Below are positions 1-11,284 of a stretch of DNA of 64,000 nucleotides, piece by piece. Origin of the DNA: Leucaena leucocephala (taxonomy: Eukaryota; Streptophyta; Magnoliopsida; Fabales; Fabaceae). Position 1 is the stretch's first letter; every line of letters begins with the position of its first letter. The notes under the pieces were generated by a model. That model was not told where the DNA came from, did no database searches, and saw only the letters and a list, made by a program, of their open reading frames with translations. Made by a program: the position numbers and the translations under genes. The stretch covers positions 13,349,989 to 13,413,988 of the forward strand of contig CM073537.1 of assembly GCA_037074615.1 (NCBI GenBank), read 5' to 3'.

Positions 1-32
1 TAAGTGTAATACCTGATGTTGCATCAAAGTGT

Positions 33-416
33 GTGAAATGTGAAGAATCTGAAAAGAAAAATAGAGAGTTAACCAAAACTCTTGAAAAATTCATTAGAGG
101 TAGCGAAATGCTTAATATTATACTTGGGAATCAGAGACGTGTTTTTGACAAATTAGGAATAGGGTATGATCCTAATTTAGATAAGCATAGAGGAAAGAAA
201 AAAGTAGGTAACAAATCATATTTGTATTATTTTAGAAATACCATGCATACTTCAAATTTATTTGCTCTATGTTCATATTGCAACTGCAAGGGTCACTCTA
301 CTACTTATTGTTATCACAAGAAGAATGGATCCTACAGTACATTAAAATGGGTTCTAAAAGGCACTTATGTACCTAAGGAAATCCAAACTAACCTGAAAGG
401 ACCCAAGAAAGTTTAG
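33..416 (+). pseudogene. Copia gag C-terminus with zinc knuckle
   Basis: This is the last part of a Copia gag/nucleocapsid protein, which packages element RNA in cytoplasmic virus-like particles. A CX2CX4HX4C zinc knuckle (CSYCNCKGHSTTYC) lies at residues 80-93 of the open stretch, after a lysine-rich segment and a region resembling the 'LGNQRRVFDKLGIGY' part of Sirevirus gag. The frame opens at a GTG and has no real start here, because the gene begins upstream of the window. A TAG at 414-416 ends it, whereas gag and pol are normally one frame in Copia, so this is a broken copy. Confidence 0.8.
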
Positions 417-463
417 GTACCTAAAGTAAAATAATTTTGTTTTAGATTTATCTCAAAGCAACC

Positions 464-826
464 ATGGCCAACAAATGTTACATCGATAGTGGATGCTTCA
501 AACATATGTCTGGAGACACAGAGAAGTTCCTCAAGCTTCATTATAAAGAAGGCGATAAAGTAAGCTGCAGAGGAAATCAATCTAGAAAAATTGTTGGGAT
601 TGGAGAAGTTGGAAACAAAGAAGGGGTGAAAGTGGAAGATGTATACTACGTGGAAGGATCATCTTAAAAACTCTTTAGTGTGAGTCAAACCGCAGATAAA
701 GACAATTGGATAATTTTTGACTCAGAAGAATGTCTCATAGTAATCAAGAAAGATTTAGTAATTGGTTTACCTGAAATCAAATATGAAATTAATGTTATTT
801 GTGGGGCTTGTCAAAAGGAGAAATAA
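464..826 (+). pseudogene. Copia protease and pre-integrase fragment
   Basis: The aspartic protease motif appears as YIDSGCFKHMSGD near residues 6-18, with the D-S-G triad intact. It would cleave the polyprotein in the virus-like particle. After a TAA at 665-667 the same frame continues through a 'LFSVSQ' stretch to a C-G-A-C zinc-finger remnant of the GAG-pre-integrase domain and ends at another TAA (824-826). The protease triad is good but the stops make the product non-functional. Confidence 0.75.
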
Positions 827-859
827 GTAAAGTCATCTTTTAAATCAAAGAAGGAAGTC

Positions 860-1923
860 TTAACTGAAAGACCACTCCAATTACTTCATATGGATTTGGT
901 TGGCCCATAAAGAGTCAAAATTTTAGGAGGAAACTTATATACTCTAGTGATAGTTGATGACTATTTAAGATTTGCTTTTACTTTATACCTTTCATCCAAA
1001 GATGAGACTTTTATTGCTTTTGTTGTGTTTGCCAAGAAGGTACAAAATGAGAAAGGCATTTCTATTGTGTCTATCAGGACTGATCACGGGGGAGAATTCA
1101 AAAACAATGAATTTGTTGAATTCTGTGACAACTATGTGATTGATCACAACTTCTTTGCACCAATAATGCCACAACAAAATAGAGTTGTCAAGAGGAAAAA
1201 TAGAGTCCTTATTGATATGGCTAGAGAAATGCTTAATGACAAAGGTGTCTCACAAGTTTTCTGGGTAGAGGCTATGAACATAGCATATTATATATCTAAC
1301 CAAGCCTACATCATACCATTACTCAACAAGACACCATATGAGATATACAAAGGATGCAAGCCTAATCTCATTCATTTAGGGATCTTCGGGAGCAAATGTT
1401 TTATCCACGATAACAATGAAGAAAAATTGGGAAAATTCAATCTTAAATCTGATGAGGGTATTTTTCTTGGTTATTCTAATCATAGTAAATCATATAAACC
1501 TTTTAATAAAAGAATCTTTATAATAGAATAGTCTGTACATATAGTGTTTTATAAAATATAACCAATTTCAAAACCTCTAGATGATGAAGCTAAGATAATA
1601 CAGGGTCTTGAAACGCTAAAATTGAACAAAGAAAAAGAATCCATATTTGATCAACCTAGTATTAAGCCTAATGAGTTAGATAAAGATCAACCTAAAGCTT
1701 GGACACATAATAGAAATCATTCTTTAGACTAGGTGATTGGTTAAGTCGATGAAGGAGTAAGAACTAGGAGACAACTGTTCAATGAGGTGCATTTTTCTGT
1801 ATTTATTTCTAACATTGAACTCACCAATATAGATGAAGTACTATCAGATGACTTCTGGATAGTTGCTATGCAGGAAGAGCTAAATCAATCTAAACGTAAT
1901 CCATTTTAAGACGTGGTACCTAG
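860..1923 (+). pseudogene. Copia integrase core, catalytic Glu changed to Lys
   Basis: Integrase inserts the cDNA into host DNA using a D-D-E metal-binding triad. The first Asp is in 'HMDLVGP' (about 890), followed directly by an in-frame TAA at 908-910. The second is in RTDHGGEF (residues 44-51 of the frame opening at 947). The third position should be Glu in the 'NGVVERKNR' motif, but codon 1190-1192 is AAG (Lys), giving NRVVKRKNR. The 'FLGYS' region that follows integrase in Copia is present near 1468. The reading is open to 1531, then decays to the solo-LTR insertion at 1924. Confidence 0.85.
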
Positions 1924-4900
1924 TGTAAAATTTTACTTATATAACCATAATTAACCACATTAAATTATTTTTACCAAAATTAGTTACAAACTAACCATGA
2001 TATAAATAGTTTTGTTAATCATTTGAAATTTATCATGGCTAGAAAAAGAAAACTTTACTTATAAAGAATTAACCATGATAGAAAAAGACAAAACCACCCT
2101 CATGCACTATCATGGTTAAAAGAGTTTAACTTGTTTTAAAAAGGTTATCCATAATAGAAAAGAGTAAAACTTATATGAGGATACCATCATGGATATAAGA
2201 GCTCTACACAATAATTGCATATAAAACTATGTTAGAAAATATTCGGATCCACTAACATGGTTATAGGGTTCAAGCCCCTGATTAACACCATTATCCCAGT
2301 CATCCTCACAACATCTCAAATGGGCCTCTAGGCATCAAACTTACGAATAACATCACATAAATCCACTTCAAAACCAAGATCCGGTATAATCCTCATTCAT
2401 AAATCAATTCTCAATATCTCACATTCCAAATAGTGGATCCACAATCAACAAATCACAAGCAACAATCTAGGGACTCAAGCCCACTACCAGCACATATTCC
2501 CAGCATCAAATTCAAATAAAATATCACATCATATTAGGATATGCAAAATGAGCCATATTATGGTAATATATAACTATTTCACACATAAATCAAGAGGAGG
2601 AGGTTATACAATTGATATAGCACCAATCAAGTCTCTGAAACCTTCCCTGATATTCTAGTACAAAACTATCACCTAAAAAATATTAATAATCACAGGGTGA
2701 GCAAACGTCTCAGTAACCAACAATCCTACTCATCATGCATATTAACATGTGCTCGTGAGGTATCAAGTGAAATAGTTAATAAAATACATGAGATAGAAAA
2801 TAATACATTATCATAATATGATCAAATAGAAATACTACCATAGTTCCTCATAACAAACTAACTAAATTGCCTTATACCAGCCGACCGAACCCATGGGCTA
2901 GTGATAACTACCATATGACTAACCACTCAAAAAGTTAACCGGTCGAGTGTTATGGATAGGCCAAAATCCATAGAGCACAAGGCTGTACCATGGGTTTATT
3001 CCCCCTCGATAAACTGGTGGGGGTGTCGTAGCCCCTCGATAAACAAGTGGGGCAAGTCCCTCGATAAATTGGTGGGACAAAATCCAACCATCGAGCTCTA
3101 ATGGAGGCTATACCACGTAGTAGAAAGACAACTTCATCATCACCAATACCAATCACCAAATACATAATTCTCAAGACAATCATACTAATCAAATATCAAT
3201 AGCTCGATAATCAATAACTTCAATCAATATCACAATATGGCTTTACTCAAAATAATAACATTCTTTGAATTTCAATCTCAAGATATAACAAATTTTTAAT
3301 CTTCAATTAAACTTTCTAAATTACTTTAAGTCCCACAAGACAATTTTCAATAAAACCAGCAATCAATTTTTTTTCAATATAATCATATCATCATCAGTAG
3401 ATTTATTTATATCAAATCACTCACAAACATCATATTAGCACACACAATGAGTGAAAAGTAGTTATCTCTCGCAAAAGCTAATAAAAGTACTATAAATTAG
3501 GAGCCCCGTGTTTAGTTCACAATTCACTAGTCAATCTACAATATTTGTATAAATGTGCATCAATAAGTTGTTAATTTGACACAACATATACTTTTAAATA
3601 AATAATCACATTTATCTTATAACTTTATTTTATTTAAAAATTATTAATTCAATACTATAACTTAATTTTTCTATCTCAGTCACACATCTATTTACTAAAT
3701 TATCATTCCAAAGATAATTCTATATTGTCTCAACTTTATTCTAATCATATAAATTATCATTTAACATCAAACTCCTTAAACAATCTAAAAATCCTAAATT
3801 CACAACCCTTAAAGCTTCACGTAAAATTTCTAATGCTCACATTTCATAATCAACCTTAAAAATCATAATTTATAATTTCCAAACTCTAACTTTAATTTAC
3901 TTAAATCAACCACTGAATCCGCCAATTATACAAAATCTTCAAATCCCTAAACTTATAATTAAGACTCAATATAGTAAATCTTGAGTTTTATCATTAACCA
4001 AATTGCTAAACAAATAATCAATTTAATTACGTAAGTTTAAAGTTCCCAATTTTTACCTATAACTTCTAAATCTCACTCTCAATATCCAAATCTTCATTTC
4101 AATATTAAATCCCATCATTCCAAGATTTCAATAACTCATTTGAACTATCAATTAACATATAATTATTCAATTTGATCAAAATCTCTAATTTCTCCAATCT
4201 AGGGTTGCAACAAAAATACCCCTTTTTAATTTACAAGCTCTAGCCATAATCTAAACTAATTAAATATCAATTATACTTCCAATAAACATAACCCAATCAT
4301 TAAACTCAAATTCAATAAACAAAATTTTCATATTAACTCATCTCTACTCTCTAACATTTAAACCCTAATCCTAATTTTCTTAAATCCACCATTCAAGCAA
4401 AAACTACACCATACAACTCTTATACTAACCTTATTGGCTCCATTAGAAACTAAATCATCAACTAGAATGCTCAAAAAATTTAAAAACCAACAATCCTAAA
4501 TTCTCCCTCAATCAAAAACTAAACCAAAATAAAAGAGAAGTTTAAAAGTAGGAGAAAGATAACTTACCTAAATAAATTAGAGAAATCAAGCAAATATTCC
4601 TCTCTCTCTCTGACTGAAGAAGAAAAGGCACGCTGGAGATAAAGTAAAAAATGAAAGTAGCTTGTACGTGGATAATTGGGGGTTCTGTATTGGGTTATAA
4701 TATTGGGTGGTAACCCATGTGCCCCCCACTACCTTTTATTAAATTCATTTTTTTTCTTTTGGTTTGTTTGTTTGATAGAAGTCACATTTTGTTTCTTCTT
4801 TCTTCCTTTTCTTCTTGTTTTTTTATTATATATATTTTTACTTTTAAAAGAGATAATATTTATTTATTTTATAATTTAGATAAACTCTTTTAACTTAGAT

Positions 4901-4981
4901 AATTAAATAAAAATTTTATCTACTAGTAATTAGTTCTTTCTAATGCTACTTAAATTCTAAAACAAAAATTGGGATATTACC
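1924..4981 (-). mobile_element. Solo LTR of a Gypsy-type element (minus orientation), nested in Copia pol
   Basis: Read on the minus strand it starts with a close match to TGTAACATCCCAATTTTTG, the start of the LTR at 8426-11051, with the first T replaced, and ends in TTTTACA. It is flanked by CCTAG (1919-1923) and CTTAG (4982-4986), a 5-bp target duplication with one change. The Copia frame resumes directly at 4987 in the RT lead-in if the insert and one flank are removed. No protein-coding domain is seen inside, as expected for a solo LTR left by LTR-LTR recombination. At about 3.06 kb it is long. A triplicated CCTCGATAAA motif sits at about 3000-3085. Confidence 0.75.
2996..3090. repeat. 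Threefold short tandem repeat inside the solo LTR
   Basis: The block CCTCGATAAA followed by (C/A/T)(T/A)GGTGGG-like text occurs three times with a spacing of roughly 30 bases (starting near 3003, 3034 and 3059). It is markedly more GC-rich than its surroundings. A role in the LTR promoter is possible, but nothing in the sequence proves it. Confidence 0.6.
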
Positions 4982-4986
4982 CTTAG

Positions 4987-6352
4987 ACCCAATGACCATC
5001 TAGTTATCAAGACTAAATGCGTATTCAAGAATAAGCTTGATGAATTTTCTTTAATAATTAGAAATAAGGCTAGATTAGTTGCAAAAGGCTACATTCAAGA
5101 AGAAGGCGTTAATTATGAGGAAACCTATACTCCAGTAGCAAGATTGGAAGCTATATGAATACTCTTAATATTTGCTTGCATTAAAAATTTTAAACTCTAT
5201 CAAATGAATGTCAAAAGTACTTTTCTTAATGGTTATATAATGGAAGAGGTCTACATAGAACAACCTCCTAATTTTGAAGACCATCACTTTTTAGACCATG
5301 TGTACAAGCTTAAGAAAGCATTATATGGATTAAAACAAGCTCCTAAGCTTGGTATGATCGTCTCAACAAATTTTTGATAAAAAAAGGCTTTGAAAGAGGA
5401 AAAGTAGATAATACCTTATTTATTAAAAGAAACAAATACTATCTTTTAGTAGTTCAAATTTATATTGATGATATTATCTTCGGTGCTACTAATGAGAATC
5501 TTTGTAAAGAATTTGCTAAGTTAATACAAGGAGAATTTGAAATGTCTATGATATCAGAATTAAACTTCTTTCTTGGACTTCAAATCAAACAATGAAATAA
5601 TGTCATCTTCATCTCATAGACAAAGTACTTGAAGGAGCTCCTAAAAAAGTTTGAATCAGATGAAGCTAAAAGTGTTTCAACACTAATGAGTATAAATACA
5701 ATGTTGGATAAGGATCAGAAGGGAAAATATTTTAATATTAAAAGATATCGTGGAATGATTAGATCTCTTCTACACCTATTGTAATGAGACTAGACATACA
5801 ATTTATTGTGGAGATATGCGCAAGATATCAAGTTGCTTCAAAGGAATCATATGCTGAAGTTGTAAAAAGAATATTTAGATATCTCGTTAGAACCATTGAC
5901 CTTGGGATATGGTTTCCCAAAGGAGGAGCATAATAGTTGATAGCATACTCAGACTCTGACCATGGAGGATACAAAATAGATAGAAAAAGAACCAATGTAC
6001 AATGTGGATTTCTTAGTGATTGTTTAGTCTCATGGTTATGTAAAAAGTAATATACTGTGGCTATATCATCAACAGAAGTTGAGTATATAGCCGTTAGAAG
6101 TTGTTGTCCACAAGTACTATGGATCAAACAATAACTCCAAGATCTAGCAATTCATTTGAAAGAGATTCTAATTCTTTGTGACAACACAAGCACAATTAGT
6201 TTGTCAAAGAATCTCGTACTTTATTCCTGTACTAAGCACATTGATATCATACACCATTTTATAAGAGATTATGTGCAGAAGAAAGATATAAAATTTAAAT
6301 TCATCCCAACTCATCTTCAACTAGCAGATATTTTTAACAAACCACTTGCACA
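4987..6352 (+). pseudogene. Copia reverse transcriptase and RNase H remnant
   Basis: RT and RNase H copy the element RNA into DNA. The N-terminal RT segment ([10 protein letters not shown], then YQMNVKSTFLNGY, then KKALYGLKQA) runs from 4987 to about 5345 with a stop at 5157-5159. The catalytic motif is YIDD at 5461-5472, in the longest open piece (5374-5595). The frame then breaks repeatedly. The RNase H end is readable at 6156-6350 with CDNTSTISLSKN, a TKHIDI motif and an LADIFNKPLA motif. The C-terminus after KPLA is lost because the sequence crosses at about 6352 into a Gypsy LTR. Confidence 0.85.
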
Positions 6353-7937
6353 TGTGATTAATGCTTGGATAAGTTAGTTTAGGTGATTGGTTATTGAATT
6401 AAGTTGTGATCTTGACTTTACCATTGATGAAAGCCATTTAGCCTAGGGTTGTTCTGGACCAAGAAGAATAAATTTTAATGATCTAATGCTTTCATTGAAT
6501 TTATATGATGATTTTGTGTAGGATTGGATAGATTTGGAACCTTGGAATTGAAAGTGTAATTTTTAAGTCTTCTCTGTTACTATTCACATGCATGAACAGT
6601 GATTGAAATTTCATGATTTTGATTCTTCCAATGGTTTTAAAATGAAAAATTGTTTGGGATAAAGTAGGAAAACAAGTATTGAAAGCATTGGAATCAAAAT
6701 GAGAATTTTTAAAAGAAAAATAGAAGTTTTTGGTTCTATCCAGAACATATTGTAGCTGCTAGAATTTGGGCATTTTGAGTTCATAAATAGATTTAGAAGG
6801 CCAAATTGTGTAGGGTAAAGTCAAGACATCAATTGATTCGAAGATCAAGTTAATTAACAAAGATTAAAGAAAGTTACTTTAGTAGATAAAGTTCAATGTT
6901 CAAGGAAGTTGAATTGTAATGAGTTAATGGTAATGTATGTGTATGAATATGCAATGCTTAGGGTTTTATTTGTGTATTCAAGAAGACAACCTCAAGGAAA
7001 GGTGTCAAGGAAGAGGATAAAATGAAAGTGAAGCATCAAGATAGTAAACTTACCTAGACTCGTATGTGTTGAATGTATGTTTGAATGTGTTATAGCTTGA
7101 TTGATGCTATTCATATGTAATTATTGAGCTCTGTGCTATGATTACTTTGGCCAATTGTATTTCATATGTTACATGGAAGTATGCACATTACATTATGTTG
7201 ACATAATCATAAGCAAGCACTAATACTAATTATTGATACATACATTGTTTAATATCGTTTAATACTGAGATTTTCCTAGAAATCTCACCCCAAATTATAT
7301 CTCCAACCAACAGGAACCTTAATCATGAGAGAGGAGGAATGTTAGATGATGATATGGTTTGCTTGTATGGTTATGTTATAGACAAGTTTTGGGATAAATG
7401 TATGTAAAGTTGGTTGTTAAAATTTTGCACTTGAACAATATATAGTTTTAATCTATGACTTTTGGTTTGTAATTAAAAATAGTTAATGATGTAATAAATG
7501 TATAATAGTTTAGCAGAGTTAGTTAACATGCTAAGCTTCATTTTGACACCAAGAATGCCTTATTTCAATGTCTGTACAAACAGACCGAATTTTCTTAAGT
7601 CAGGGACCAGAAGCTATTTTCTAGAAATTTTGACTAAATGAACAGTAAAATTTGACTTCAGAGTTGACTCAGTTGACTAGTTAACTGGTCCAACGAAGTA
7701 TTTTTCCCTTAAAGTAAATTGTGTTAGCTTTGAGTAGCCTTTTGAACCATTTTATTTTGATTTTTCTAAAATTAGTTATGATTTTTTTAAGTTTGTCGAT
7801 GAATTTGAAATTACCAAATGAATAGTAACTGTAAACTTGAGAATTTTAGATTTTGAGATTAAACTTCAATGGACTTGTAAGTGGTTCTAAATGTTACCGA
7901 ATGGTCCCTAATACGTACGAAAGTAAGGATGTTACAA
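6353..7937 (+). mobile_element. 3' half of a Gypsy-family LTR (fused to Copia RNase H)
   Basis: This stretch is colinear with the right half of the solo LTR at 26065-29203 (from about 27640 on). Shared landmarks are 'TGATTGGTTRTTGAA', 'ATGATTTTGTGTAGGATTGG', 'CTCTGTTACTATTCAC' and 'CCAATTGTATTTCATATG', and the same terminal GGATGTTACA at 7928-7937. The left 1.6 kb of the LTR is missing. At the junction both parents have an ATGTGATT-like string, which suggests a deletion between short homologous tracts (inference). Confidence 0.8.
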
Positions 7938-8425
7938 AATATACGATAAAAGTATTTTTTTGTGAAATTAATCGATTAATAGTGCCATTAATTTAGATTA
8001 ATTGAACATGTAATTGATTATTCAATATTGAATATGTGTTAAATATTATTTTCTTTGAGATTTAATCGATTAACAATTCGATTAATTGTAATTAATCGAA
8101 CAGCTAATCAATTAATCAAATGATAAATGTTGATATGTGTGTGCTTAAATATCAAATTAATTGATTAAGAGTTCCATTAATTGAAATTAATCAAATACCT
8201 AATTGATAATCAAGGGTTGAATATATGTTAAAAATTGTTTTTCTCTGAAATTAATCGATTAACAATTTGATTAATGTTAATTACTTGAATTGATTAACAA
8301 AGGTTGAATCTGTCATAGATGTTGGATTTTCCTTTAAAATTAATCGATTAACTATTCAATTAACTGTAATTAATTGAATACCTAATCGATTAATTTGTCT
8401 CAGTATGTGTATATTTGATGAAATT
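7938..8425. repeat. Degenerate tandem array of ATTAATCGATTAA units
   Basis: About five copies of a roughly 90-110 bp unit start near 7958, 8058, 8140, 8246 and 8331. Each contains AATTAATCGATTAA followed by an ATTCGATTAAT-like half and a 'GTTGAATATGTGTTAAA' spacer. The same motif resumes at 11057, after the solo LTR inserted at 8426, and occurs again in the LTR at 13412-15098. There is no coding potential. It is probably an internal or untranslated part of the Sirevirus-type element. Confidence 0.75.
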
Positions 8426-11051
8426 TGAAAAATCCTCCCTTAGACCCTTCAGAGTACACTTGCGGAAGCGATATTGACTCGATTATATCTTAACTTAAGC
8501 CCAGAAATTAAAATTTCACTCTTAAGTTCCTTATTCTGAACCTTTACTTTGAAAACTGATTTATCTCATTCTACACATCCCAATGAGGCTTATTACCTAT
8601 CAACGTAAAGCCCCAGATGTGTGCTACTGGCTCACCAAATTTCCTGGCCAAACTCTTTCATTTACTAGGCCAAACTGAGGTCGGAACACCACTGCCTCAA
8701 GACCTGCGAATTTCTCTCTTAATTTCTTTACTTTTTAATTACTCTCATAATTACTTCTCTTATGATAACCCATTATTCTAACTACTTATACACAAGCTGA
8801 ACATGCTAAACAATATTTATTATTAAATAATAAATTGTTATACAACAGGGCATGAACAAAATCCTCATATTTCTATTATAGCTTTCCTACTAGAAATCCG
8901 GCAGTATAACTACTATACTCCATCTTTAAAAAATAATTGAACTGTACTGATTCGGTAATTCCCATGAGAACTACCATTCTACGTAAGTACCCAGGAAAGA
9001 CTGGATGGACCGACTAGGTCCACTCACTTCCAGACTCCTTAGACAGTACCTACGTGCACAGTACTCATCATATCCTATCTTCATTATGGACATTCTGTCA
9101 TAATTTTGGCAGCATAACGCATCTTTTAGCATTCTCAAAATTCACTTAAATGTAACCTCTCTGTAATGGGTTATAGGGGATGAGATTCGGGGGAATCTCA
9201 GTAGCAAACAGTACTAAACATTATATGCATTAATGATTGGTATTAGTGCTTGCTTGTGATTGTGTCAACTTAATATAATGTGCATGCTTCCATGTAATAT
9301 ATGAAATACAATTGGTCAGAGTAATCATAGCACAGAGCTTCAAAAATTACATATTAACATCAATCAATCAAGCCATAACACAATCAACCATATAATTAAC
9401 ACATACAAGTTTAGGTAAGTTTACTACCTCACTAGCTTAGCAGAACTCTAATATCTCTATATTACTTTCGGCTCTGCCAGAACTTCCTTCTTTCTTTATT
9501 TTCTTCCTTCCTCTCACTTTCTCTCTCTAGAACTCACTTCTCTCTCTAAATTGGTACTCTTGGACGTGAATGGAATGGCAAAGGGAATGGGGTATTTATA
9601 GGTTTCACGAATGGCATTTTGATAATTCTTAAGAACTTTAATCATGCGGCCACGATTTTTCTTGGAATTTTCTATTTTCTTTAATCCATTTTATTGCATC
9701 ATCATGGTGATGTCCTCATGATGACTCATGGCCCTTCATATATATCTGCTGACTCAGTATGCTGACTCAAAAGTTATAATGATTACTTTTACTTTATGTT
9801 TATTTTTTTATTCTTTTCTTTTCTTTTCTTGGCTTAATCACCAAGTAACATTAAAAGCATGTGGGAACCACCTTTGGCAGCACACATGACGAAATTGGGA
9901 GCCTTGGGAGCCTTCTAGAAGCTTTTAGAAATATTCCGGTCCAAACCGGAATCGATTCGGTCATATTTTGGAAAATGCCTAATAAATATTTTCCAGGGTA
10001 TTTTCATCTTCTCCCTTCACAAAAATTCCTCAAAATAATATTTCCTATTTCCTGGATTTTTTTGGGAATTTTATGCATATATTCGAAAATCACTACCTTT
10101 TGGCCCGAAAATTACGATTTTGCCCTTGATCTAGTCTGGCCTCATCTAGACATCTTGGGCTTCCCCTGGGCCTACCATGACTTAGTATAACTTATATCTG
10201 GGCCTTAAAAATACTATATGGCTTCTGGCCATAGTCCGATCATCTCTATCCGGACTGCTTTTCCGTTACCGATTATAACTGTAAATTCCCATATTTAGGA
10301 ATTTTTACTGAAAAATCGGGACCTCAAATCAAAATTATGTGTCACATCATTCAACCCAGAATTCTTTTCTCTATCTCCCAGTATTTTCATATATTAAATC
10401 TAGACCAGGGCTATTTTGGCTTAAAAGTACGCTCGCGCGCAGTTTTCAAAATGACCATTTTACCCTTGGTCACTTTTCTAATTCTTACATGCTCATAGGG
10501 ACCTCATATGCATATTTTATAGTTCAGTGAAATGATCATCATAATTTTCTCTATTTTATGGTAAAATATGGTACTCATCGGCTACTAACCCGATCTTTTC
10601 CATAATTACAATTATGCCCCTATACTTTCTTTCTGACCTCTTTACTTATCTTCTTATCCTTCATCTTAAGTTCTTGAAATTCTCTTTCAACAACTCATCC
10701 CCTGAACTCTTCGGGAGTCATTGTTAATTGAAAGGCTCGACAACCCGCCCATATCAGGTTATCTTACTCAGGAGCCAGCCCATATCTAGCTACCTGCAGA
10801 ATTCCTAGGCTTAAGACTTAGGATATTCCTTACATTCTTATTTTTGAACCTAGGTGAACTGTCCCTATTTTGTAGGTTAAAGACTTAACTCATCTTTAAA
10901 TCCTGAGGGACTTAGCTCATTCCTCGGATTCCTACAAAATATAGGTAAGTGATCTGCCCATATCAGATTATTATCCTGGGACTACGGGTTTAGCAGCTTG
11001 CCCATCAGACTACCTTCGAGTTCTCCTAGATCCAAAAATTGGGATGTTACA
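8426..11051 (-). mobile_element. Solo LTR, Gypsy family, minus orientation, perfect 5-bp target duplication
   Basis: The element reads TGAAAAATCC...GGATGTTACA on the plus strand, so on its own strand it is TGTAACATCC...TTCA. It is flanked by AAATT on both sides (8421-8425 and 11052-11056). Removing it with one flank rejoins a GAAATTAATCGATTAAT unit of the surrounding array. The stretch 9190-9440 is the reverse complement of the middle of the LTR at 6353-7937 (CCAATTGTATTTCATAT and the 'tgctatgattactttg' area), and a 'TTTGATTTGAGGTCCCGA' match is shared with 26065-29203. The ends differ, so it is a diverged subfamily. Open frames inside (for example 9861-10190) look like chance. Confidence 0.88.
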
Positions 11052-11284
11052 AAATTAATCGATTAATATCGAGTTTTATCAGCTATCAGTTATGACTCTT
11101 CACTATTCAACTTGAGCCCTAATAGACTAATCCCTATTTTCTCTCACTTTCAACCTTCACAAATTCTCAAATTTGTTTGTAGGATTCCTTACGCACGCTT
11201 CACCGATCTAAACCCACCAAAAATCACCCACAAAATCTTCCATTTCACCGTTCAATATCAAATTCCTCATTCTTCACGGAAGCA

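Larger units (their letters stand above)
1..6352 (+). mobile_element. Sirevirus-type Copia retrotransposon, decayed internal region
   Basis: The plus strand carries, in order, the end of gag with a zinc knuckle, aspartic protease, pre-integrase zinc finger, integrase core, reverse transcriptase and RNase H. That is the Copia (Ty1) order. The gag end and the RT text around FGATNENLCKEFAKL resemble the Sirevirus (SIRE/Maximus) lineage as I recall it. A 3.06-kb solo LTR (1924-4981) splits it between integrase and RT. The 5' LTR and most of gag lie off the left edge. The right end breaks off inside RNase H at about 6352, where it joins a half Gypsy LTR. The env-like ORF, polypurine tract and LTR at 11285-15098 may be its 3' end (inference). 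Confidence 0.85.

Noticed and set aside
2950..3192. Minus-strand open frame of 80 codons
   Set aside because: It lies inside the solo LTR over the triplicated motif and shows no domain. It is a chance frame.
9861..10530. Two plus-strand open frames (109 and 63 codons)
   Set aside because: Both are within the minus-strand solo LTR, with no recognisable domain.
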